From positions 4,774,001-4,838,000 of the forward strand of contig OZ257136.1 in the NCBI GenBank assembly GCA_965278995.1: a DNA stretch of 64,000 bases, in the 5' to 3' direction. The position numbers and the translations under genes are program-made. Under the pieces are notes generated by a model. The model did not search any database and had not been told where the DNA came from. It saw nothing but the letters and a program-made list of their open reading frames with translations. The stretch's first letter is position 1; each line of letters opens with the position of its first letter. This stretch comes from JADJYF01 sp965278995 (lineage in GTDB: Bacteria > Pseudomonadota > Gammaproteobacteria > Ga0077536). This document shows positions 53,582 to 60,013 of the stretch, piece by piece.

Positions 53582-53626
53582 CTACGAACCAGGGGGTCGG
53601 AGGTTCGAATCCTTCCGGGCGCGCCA
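53582..53626. repeat. attR of island 1 / left boundary of second element
   Basis: Perfect copy of the tRNA-Arg 3' 45 nt (38063-38107). Only the 3' half of a tRNA is present, so it is an attachment site, not a gene. The next gene is another integrase reading toward it, implying a second element integrated in tandem at the same target. Confidence 0.94.
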
Positions 53627-53650
53627 CATTCCTTCTCTCATCTCAAGCAG

Positions 53651-54715
53651 TTACGCCGTTTCCCGCAAGCTGCTTTCACTCTCCTGATCCGCCGGTGTGC
53701 CAGAAAGTGTGCTAACCACAGCACGTATCCTGGACACATTGCCGGCATACTCAGCCAGATGCTCCGCCGACAAATGCGCATAGCGTTGAACCATCGAGAA
53801 GCAAGCCCAGCCCCCGAGCTCCTGCAGCACGTGTAACGGCGTACCGTTCTGCACATGCCACGAAGCCCAGGTATGCCGCAGGTCATGCCATCGAAATGAC
53901 TCGATGCCGACCTCCGTCAGCGCACGTCGCCAGGCACGGGTGTTGGCCTTGTCGATCGGCCGCCCCTGCCAGGTGAACACGCGCTTATCGTGCTTACCCG
54001 CTTCCTGTCTCAACACCAGCACCGCCTCATTGTTCAGCGGCACGCCAATCGGTTTCTTGGTCTTGGCCTGGTCCGGGTGGATCCACGCCATGCGGCGTGT
54101 CAGATCAACCTGCGACCATTCCAATCGCGTCACATTCTTCTCGCGCAGCCCCGTGGCCAGCGAGAAGCGCACCAGCGCCGCCTGATGGGGCGGCAGGACG
54201 CTCAACAACCGATCAGCTTCATCACGCTTCAGCCAACGGATCCGACGGACAGGGTTGGGTTGAAGTCGGATCGCAGGAACCCTGTCGATCCATTCCCAAT
54301 CATGCGCCGCCCGACGCAGGATGACCCGAATGGTCTCCAGCAGCCGGTTGACCGTGGCAACCGCGACGCCGTCAGCGCGCCGTTCTGCCACAATCTTATC
54401 GAGCAGCGTGCGGTCGATCGTATCGAGGTGCACATCGTAGAGAAATCGATGGACCCATCGCAGATGGATCTTCGAATCCTCCAGACTCGCGTGCGCCGCC
54501 GATTCAATCAGCCACCGCTCTACCGCTTGTTGCCAGCGGTAGCGCGGTCGTTCGCCTAACTTGTGCTGTCGCCAGAGTGCCGCGCGCTTTTGATCTGCGT
54601 ACTCTTGCGCGGCGCGGCGGTCGGCAGTCCCAGTAGACTCGCGTATCTGCTCGCCGTTGGGGGCCGTGAATCGCACCCACCAGTAACTCGACTTCTTTCT
54701 CTTAAAAAGTGCCAT
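53651..54715 (-). CDS. Tyrosine-type integrase of the second element
   Basis: 354 residues. An N-terminal arm-binding-like start (MALFKRKKSSYWWVRFTAPN), core-binding domain, then ATGLREKNVTRLEW (Arg), WHDLRHTWASWH (H-x-x-R), LQELGGWACFSMVQRYAHLS (Tyr). Distinct from the 38123 integrase but the same general type. It ends 24 bp from the att copy and reads toward it, so it probably also targets tRNA-Arg. No third copy of the att sequence is seen up to 64000. Confidence 0.93.
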   Translation of the reverse strand: MALFKRKKSSYWWVRFTAPNGEQIRESTGTADRRAAQEYADQKRAALWRQHKLGERPRYRWQQAVERWLIESAAHASLEDSKIHLRWVHRFLYDVHLDTIDRTLLDKIVAERRADGVAVATVNRLLETIRVILRRAAHDWEWIDRVPAIRLQPNPVRRIRWLKRDEADRLLSVLPPHQAALVRFSLATGLREKNVTRLEWSQVDLTRRMAWIHPDQAKTKKPIGVPLNNEAVLVLRQEAGKHDKRVFTWQGRPIDKANTRAWRRALTEVGIESFRWHDLRHTWASWHVQNGTPLHVLQELGGWACFSMVQRYAHLSAEHLAEYAGNVSRIRAVVSTLSGTPADQESESSLRETA

Positions 54716-54921
54716 AAGGTCGCCTCCTTCGTGCTCCCTTGCGACACCTGCCGAGATGAACCGTACAGCGACCTTAAGTACTCGGCAAGATCAGATTCGA
54801 GAAAGCACCAGAGCTTGCTGGGCTTGGCGCCGGGCAGGAGGCCGGCCTTCGCCAGGCGGCGAACGGTCTGCGGGTGCATCTTCAAGAATTTGGCCGCCTC
54901 CTTGAGGTCCAGGGTGTTCAT
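54556..54921 (-). CDS. Excisionase/AlpA-like DNA-binding protein of the second element
   Basis: 121 residues from ATG 54921. MNTLDLKEAAKFLKMHPQTVRR...LPGAKPSKLWCFLESDLAEYL is a clear HTH_17 (excisionase/AlpA-type winged helix). Residues after about 60 overlap the integrase start in another frame and may be irrelevant. Same position relative to its integrase as the gene at 39103-39474. Confidence 0.78.
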   Translation of the reverse strand: MNTLDLKEAAKFLKMHPQTVRRLAKAGLLPGAKPSKLWCFLESDLAEYLRSLYGSSRQVSQGSTKEATLWHFLRERSRVTGGCDSRPPTASRYASLLGLPTAAPRKSTQIKSARHSGDSTS

Positions 54922-54964
54922 TTCGTGGGGAGCTATTTCTTCGATCTTTTGCTTAGCGTTGGGA

Positions 54965-55840
54965 TTACCGCCCGAGGTAGGCGGTCGTGATCTGCTCGCG
55001 TTCGTGGCCGAGTTCGCGGCTGATCTCGAGCCGCGCGGCGGTATCTCGGGCCTTCTGTTCAGGACTGAGCATTCTCGACGCCGGGCCGCCGGCCACCGGA
55101 CACCGCCAGCCGGTCAATTCCAGGTAGCGCTGCTGGGCGTAGGCATGTCGCAGACCATGCATGCCGCTCAAGCCGGCGCGGATGGTTTGGCCTTCATATA
55201 CACGGAGCTGATTGATGTAGTTGCGCCCAGGCGGAATGAGCGCCCCGCGGCCGACCAACGCATTCGCTCGGTCGAGCACAGCGCGCTGCTCAGGCGTGCG
55301 AATAGGGATCTCGCGGGCCTTGCCACCCTTGGTCCAACTGGCTTTCAAGACCAGGCGTTCGCCTTGATCGGCGAAGGAGGGACTTAGCTTGATGGCTTCT
55401 TCACGACGCAGACCGAAAGCCTGCTGCAGTTCCAGCGACATCCGCACGTGGGCGTCGCGAACCTTTTCCAAAGCAGTCTGTGAAACACTTTTCGCCTTGG
55501 ACTACTCGGCCACTAATTTGCGGTCGGGGATCCCGTAATGCTCATTCGACCGCGCAATGACATTCTGGCGGTTGACCTTGGCGGCCCACCATCGTAACGC
55601 CGACATCCGATTCTTCATCGTGCCGGCAGCCAGGCCTTCATTCAGCCAATGCTTAGTCAGCCCATCGACATGCTTCGGTTTCAACATGTGCGTCGTCATC
55701 TTCCGAAAGCCCATCTGATGTAGCTGCTCCGCGCATAGCTGAAGGACCTTGGCTCTCTGAGCCTGGGTGCCGTAGCTCCCGTCTCGATTGTTTTCACATA
55801 ACTGTTTCAGTTGGTAGTTGAGGTCATGCACGTGTTTCAC
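54965..55840 (-). pseudogene. Second-family tyrosine recombinase, interrupted by an amber codon
   Basis: Homologue of the recombinase at 40103-41008, similar along its whole length. GTG 55840 gives 112 residues (VHDLNYQLKQLCENNRDGSY... to RKLVAE), then TAG at 55499-55501, then 168 residues with FGLRREEAIKL, MHGLRHAYAQQRY and terminal TAYLGR. In alignment the TAG replaces the Glu codon of RQFVTQESKA, so a single GAG to TAG change explains it. One more 1-nt difference near the start hints at a frameshift in the GGHQ-N-LP leader peptide. Confidence 0.85.
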
Positions 55841-55868
55841 GTTCCTGGTAAGTTTTGATGACCGCCCA

Positions 55869-56251
55869 AGTGGCCGTAGCCTGTCGGGACCGCTTGCGCG
55901 GTATGGTCAGGGGACACGACGCCCCAAAGCCCTCAATGTGCCGGTCTCCGGCGGCATGGGAGATCTTCTTGGAAGATCAGATCCACACCATTCCAACGCG
56001 CCCTTTGCGGGGCACAACAACAAGACAACGTGACAAGCGCCACGCCAAAGTAGAAACGGATTGAAGAAACCCGAAGAGAAGTAGATGCGAACGAACGGGC
56101 GGTGACCCGAGCTAGTGCTCGTTCGTTTCGCTGGGTAGGTGAAGACGGACGACTAGCATCCGTCAGAACAGGAACCATCAGTCTTGCGACCGCCGCATCA
56201 ATCTCAGATCCCGCTGATGCTGGTTTGCCACGATAAGCGTCGTGGCCACGC
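55869..56251 (-). ncRNA. Structured leader upstream of second-family recombinase, copy B
   Basis: Counterpart of 41009-41412. Hairpins (plus-strand coordinates): ACCGC-TTGC-GCGGT (55889-55902), GGGG/CCCC (55910-55925), GCCGG-TCT-CCGGC (55940-55952), GATCTTC-TTG-GAAGATC (55962-55978), CCACGA/TCGTGG (56228-56245). Two stems differ from copy A at both sides while staying paired. The terminal block TTTGCCACGATAAGCGTCG is identical. No credible gene within. Confidence 0.65.
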
Positions 56252-56837
56252 TTCAGTAAGGGAAATAGTAGCGCAACGAATTAAAAATGCACGCGATAAA
56301 TCGAAAATATTTTCGTCGTGAATTCTCTATGATCTTTTCGATACGTGCATGCTGTAGCAGTTCGTAGCACGTCATATCACATAGCATATTGCTGGCTCAT
56401 ATCGACTCATGTTGGCTCATCATCTGAACGTGCTTTGCTTCGGATCCTTCATGAACAAGAGCGCATGTCTGCATGGCTGCAAGCGCGAACACGCCGCGCT
56501 TGCAGCCATGCTTGAGCTTATTTCACCCGTGGCGCGTCAAGGGTTCGCTGCGCCGGGCTGGCGCCCGCCCTTGACTCGGTTGTGCATCGTTCCGTCGCCG
56601 CTTCGTGACGGCCTCGGTATTGTCGTGGCGATGCCGAATATGCCTGACGCGCTTCGCGTCGAAATCGTGATTGTCGACGCCGTCATTCGGCGGTCATCTC
56701 AGATTCGCGGGGCTAACTTCGTGATGGGATTCGAAATTCCGCCCGCGTCATTACCGCGCTGCGCTCGTTAATGACGCGGGCACGACCCGGACGATTGTGC
56801 GACGTTATCGGCAATCGATGTCCGGTCGCTTGACCTG
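56252..56837. other. Hairpin-dense intergenic region
   Basis: 586 bp without a credible gene. The left part (to about 56440) is A/T-rich. From 56471 to 56781 there are six hairpins, among them a perfect 17-bp stem (GCATGGCTGCAAGCGCG, loop of 7, 56471-56511) and a perfect 13-bp stem (GCCCGCGTCATTA / TAATGACGCGGGC, 56741-56781). Others: GTCAAGGG/CCCTTGAC (56536-56575) with inner GCGCC/GGCGC, CCGTC/GACGG (56592-56611), GACGCG-CTT-CGCGTC (56646-56660), CGCCG-TCATT-CGGCG (56678-56692). The last could terminate the gene ending at 56838. Confidence 0.7.
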
Positions 56838-58769
56838 TCATATCCAAATCTTTCCTTGATCTGGCTGTGAAAAGACACGATTGAGAAGATCATCTGTTGA
56901 CGTGCTGCCATATCTGGTCGCCAGTACGTCCCTCAGTCTAAGAAGACGACGGTTCGCGGTGTCGACCAAGGTTCCGAAGGTCGTCGCTCGCACGCGGCCG
57001 TATTCTCGGATCTCGTTGCGCAGCGTTTTATCTTTCGCTACGCCCGCCGCTATCTTCTGACCGACCACCCAGGCACAAATGTACGGCGTCCCCGAAATGG
57101 CGCCAGAAGCAGCGATGTCCTGAACGTATCCGTCAGCTTGATTGACTTCCTTTCGGTTCAGCTCATAGCCGCCCTTTTTCAGTTCTATCAGCAAAACGTG
57201 CTGTAGGTGTGTGAGCGTCGGCTCTCCCGGGTCGAATGCTTCGATTCCTGTCATCTGCAGCGTCGTATTTTCTGGCAGGACAACAATATCTGGGCGATTG
57301 CGCTCATTTACGAACTGGGCATCAGTGCTCTTGAACAACTCTCGCGCAACCGTCTGCAAAGTGGCGTTCGAGCAATATTCTTGGGACTCGAACTCCGGAC
57401 CGAATAGCCACCGCGAACGCAAGATCAGCGGGTGTAAGGTGTGTAACTCATCGGTATGAGGATCATTGGCGAGCCGGCGGATTGTCTCGATGACGCTAAT
57501 TCGGCCGTCGATTTCGTCGAGGACACGTAACGCGTCCTTAATCGTCCACTCTGTTAGTAGTTGGTCCAGTCCGGAAACATCATCGGGAGCCAAGGTCGAA
57601 AGTTTTTGCAACAGCGCCGCGCCGCTCTTGGATTTCTCAAGATTGATGACCGCCTTTACGGCTGTTGCAAGGAAGTCGGGCGATATTGTGGGATGTGCTT
57701 GCGCCACCACTTTTGTGAACTCGGCAACCTCCAGCCGGGCTCCCTGTCCTAGGGTGGCCAGTTCATTACGATTCTGGGACAGCGCATCCTCCGAGGCGGC
57801 CTCGACAATTTCCGTGGCCAGCTCTAGAGCTACTTTGCCAATGTGCTCGGCCGTAACGCGATAGAGATCCTGCACGACCCCTGTTGTGCGAAATGCTGTC
57901 CAGTCCTGCTCGATCTCCGACTCGTATCCCTGAGTGTCCACGATCACCTTGTAACGTCGCGCAAAGCGGGTTCGCCCGTCGAAGTTGGCTACTTGTCCGA
58001 TTGCCCAAGACGGCGTTCCGACCAAACGCCGCATTACCCAGAAGGCGATTCCCTGATGCACCGAGGAATGGCTGAGCTGGGTCGAGTCGATCACGATTAT
58101 AGTAGCGCTGCGCCCACTACCGAGATCCAACGTCTCTTCACTAACCCGACCCTCGATATCGGCGAAAAGCCGCAGTTCGCCATTGACGCGGATCTCGAAT
58201 TCCGGATCGTGGATAAAGCGCGCTGCGAGTACGGTTAGTATTTCATCCGCGTCGGGTAGCTTGCGGTCTACTTGCACCGACAACCGTGTGCCGCTGCCTT
58301 CTCGCTTACTGAAAGTTTCGCTTCGCAAAACGAAAGGACTGGGGCCGGATTCGGTGCCAACCAAGAATGTGGCGAGCGTTCCGTCCCGCCAGGTTTCGAC
58401 CTGATATTCATCAGAAAAACACAACAGGCTATGTCGGCCAACACCGTTCCGGCCATAGGCCTTGCGAGGCTTACTAATTCGACCCGTCGGGAACTCGACG
58501 TTCGCGCCTTGGTGCTTCAACCGGTCGTATCGCAGAGTCATCCACCGCTTCTTGAACTGCGTTGGTGTCATACCGCTACCGTCATCGGTGACGGTCAGCG
58601 TGCTACCAATCTCGGCCGGTAAAATGAGGTCCACACGCGTCGTACCGGCATCCCAAGCATTGGCTACCAACTCCGTCAGTGCAACCTGCGGGACGTGTGC
58701 CACCTGTCCGAGTTCTCGGAGAAGATAATCTTCCTCGAACAACGAAGACTGAAGCGGCTTATTGGACAT
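56838..58769 (-). CDS. GHKL (Hsp90/MORC-like) ATPase fused to a putative PD-(D/E)xK nuclease
   Basis: 643 residues. The N-terminal GHKL ATPase has ALTELVANAWDAG (Bergerat N box), TVTDDGSGMT (G1) and KAYGRNGVGRHSLLCF (G2). A helical middle follows. The C-terminal ~170 residues have NERNRPDIVVLPEN, then LLIELKKGGYELNRKEVNQADGYVQDI, matching a D...ExK nuclease core (D of RPD, E and K of ELKK). MutL/MORC-like ATPases with nuclease domains are known from restriction-like systems (MORC ancestry proposed by Iyer and colleagues), so a single-gene defence protein is likely. No partner gene is adjacent. Confidence 0.78.
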   Translation of the reverse strand: MSNKPLQSSLFEEDYLLRELGQVAHVPQVALTELVANAWDAGTTRVDLILPAEIGSTLTVTDDGSGMTPTQFKKRWMTLRYDRLKHQGANVEFPTGRISKPRKAYGRNGVGRHSLLCFSDEYQVETWRDGTLATFLVGTESGPSPFVLRSETFSKREGSGTRLSVQVDRKLPDADEILTVLAARFIHDPEFEIRVNGELRLFADIEGRVSEETLDLGSGRSATIIVIDSTQLSHSSVHQGIAFWVMRRLVGTPSWAIGQVANFDGRTRFARRYKVIVDTQGYESEIEQDWTAFRTTGVVQDLYRVTAEHIGKVALELATEIVEAASEDALSQNRNELATLGQGARLEVAEFTKVVAQAHPTISPDFLATAVKAVINLEKSKSGAALLQKLSTLAPDDVSGLDQLLTEWTIKDALRVLDEIDGRISVIETIRRLANDPHTDELHTLHPLILRSRWLFGPEFESQEYCSNATLQTVARELFKSTDAQFVNERNRPDIVVLPENTTLQMTGIEAFDPGEPTLTHLQHVLLIELKKGGYELNRKEVNQADGYVQDIAASGAISGTPYICAWVVGQKIAAGVAKDKTLRNEIREYGRVRATTFGTLVDTANRRLLRLRDVLATRYGSTSTDDLLNRVFSQPDQGKIWI

Positions 58770-58802
58770 GGCTACGTTCTACTATGAGCCTGTGATTTGG
58801 CG

Positions 58803-58922
58803 TCATCTCAAATGCTCCTCAATCCCTTCCCACCGTTTGTCCTTCACCATTACGAACCGGCAGCGCCCCTCGGACATGTTCGCCCATAGACCGCCGATCA
58901 GCCGATCATCCTCGGCAGCGGT
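58803..58922 (-). pseudogene. 3' remnant of an unidentified gene
   Basis: On the minus strand the frame AEDDRLIGGLWANMSEGRC, then RFVMVKDKRWEGIEEHLR and a stop at 58803. Its upstream part is replaced by the IS21-like end repeat at 58923. The composition looks coding, but I do not recognise the family. Confidence 0.4.
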
Positions 58923-59084
58923 GTTGCCGCCGACGCAGATTTGAGGCATTTCCAAGGTGTCTGCCGACGTTATACTGAGCCAGTCTGCCGAACCCAGGAG
59001 CCGCACCACCGTTGATGTTTTGGTCTTAGAATCTGGCTCAGATTAGCGCCGGCACGATGGCTCAGTCTGAGGTCGGCACCAACA
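58923..59084 (-). repeat. IS21-like element end, copy 2 (162 bp)
   Basis: Near-identical to 42084-42245. On the minus strand it begins TGTTGGTGCCGACCTCAGAC and carries CTGAGCCA-type internal repeats. It sits between an antitoxin-gene fragment and the gene remnant at 58803, showing insertion followed by deletion of the IS body. Confidence 0.6.
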
Positions 59085-59840
59085 AGCAAGCCCAAGTACG
59101 GCTTGCCAGCCTTGGTGATGACGATCTTTTCGCCCTTTTGAGCCTCGAGCCAGCACCAGCCAAATTCCGACGGAAAAGATCGGAAACATCGGAGGTAAGG
59201 GGACGGGCGTTGCTGACAGCGAATCGATATCGCCAATCACGTCGCCGAAGGAGGTCAACAAGTGCATTACCGTGGCGACATCCATCGCTGGAAAGAACGC
59301 TGCGTCCTGCGGCAGCGCGAAGTCGACCCACAGATCGTTGCCGTCATGACTGAACGAGATATCGATCCTCCATACGCGCAGCGCCCCCAGCAACGGCTCG
59401 TCATCGTCATCGAAGGTGGGACCAGAGACGGTATAGTCGGACGAATAACCCGACATCCAGATGTCGGTGAAGTCGGGAACCAGGGCCGTCGTCAGATAGA
59501 GATTGTCTGCTGGACCACGCGTCATCCTTACCCCGCCCAGCTGTATGTTCAGCTGCTCGGTCCGGTACAGCGTGCCTTCGGTTTCGAGGCCGGGAAAGTT
59601 GAAAGGATAGGGCCTGCCAATCTGATTGACATCGACTGTCCAGCCGCCTGAGAACGGCGCACCGGGCGGCAGAAACGTTTGCGGTTGACAGTCGCCGAAC
59701 TCGTTACAGATTGGGTCGCCTGGAATTCCGTCCCGCAGGGTGCCACTGAATTCGTAGCGCACCAGGGCCGCATTTGCAGCAGGCGCCAGGTGTGCGATTA
59801 CCAGTGCCGCTCCGAGAAATACCGAGTGAAACCGAGCCAT
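59043..59840 (-). CDS. PEP-CTERM-type exported protein with a damaged C-terminus
   Basis: 265 residues. Signal peptide (FLGAALVIAHLAPAANA) then a beta-rich extracellular domain (ALVRYEFSGTLRDGIPGD..., WTVDVNQIGRPYPF..., FSHDGNDLWVDFALP). Near the end SATPVPLPPMFPIFSVGIWLVLA is the start of an exosortase-type sorting signal. The expected Arg cluster is missing: the frame runs into an antitoxin fragment and IS end (RGSKGRKDRHHQGW...). Anchoring is probably impaired. It diverges from the ELWxxDGT protein gene. Confidence 0.75.
   Translation of the reverse strand: MARFHSVFLGAALVIAHLAPAANAALVRYEFSGTLRDGIPGDPICNEFGDCQPQTFLPPGAPFSGGWTVDVNQIGRPYPFNFPGLETEGTLYRTEQLNIQLGGVRMTRGPADNLYLTTALVPDFTDIWMSGYSSDYTVSGPTFDDDDEPLLGALRVWRIDISFSHDGNDLWVDFALPQDAAFFPAMDVATVMHLLTSFGDVIGDIDSLSATPVPLPPMFPIFSVGIWLVLARGSKGRKDRHHQGWQAVLGLACWCRPQTEPSCRR
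59085..59150 (-). pseudogene. Fragment of a Phd/YefM-type antitoxin gene
   Basis: In one minus-strand frame: LEAQKGEKIVITKAGKPYLG. This matches the conserved ...A..GE.IVIT..GKP... block of Phd/YefM (prevent-host-death) antitoxins. It is only about 22 codons, cut at one side by the IS21-like end and fused at the other to the PEP-CTERM gene. Confidence 0.55.
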
Positions 59841-60013
59841 GGCAAATTGTCCTTGTGCGGGCTAGGCAACGGGTCATTGCTGCCCAGCCTGCCCGACACT
59901 CGGCGCCCTGTCCATCGACCAATCGTGTCAAAAGATGCAACGTCGCTCGCCACACCGGGTACGATATCGACGATTCAACAGCTAAACATCGTGTCGGCGA
60001 GGCCAAGCGGACT

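Larger units (their letters stand above)
38063..53626. mobile_element. tRNA-Arg integrative island carrying an integron
   Basis: 15.6 kb flanked by perfect 45-bp direct repeats (38063-38107 in the tRNA, 53582-53626). The tRNA-proximal gene is a tyrosine integrase reading toward the tRNA, the usual arrangement for tRNA-targeting islands. Contents in order: integrase, excisionase-like gene, palindrome modules, second integrase with structured leader, IS110 and IS21-like remnants, FAD oxidoreductase and Tat-exported methyltransferase-fold protein, a cassette array with a group II intron, attI region and intI. No conjugation or replication genes are seen, so it would have to be mobilised by other elements. 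Confidence 0.9.

Noticed and set aside
53582..53626. A second tRNA-Arg gene
   Set aside because: Only the 3' half is duplicated; the D-arm and 5' acceptor strand are missing. It is an att site.
56404..56771. 120-codon plus-strand open frame in the hairpin region
   Set aside because: It consists largely of inverted repeats, has no ribosome site and no protein family resemblance.
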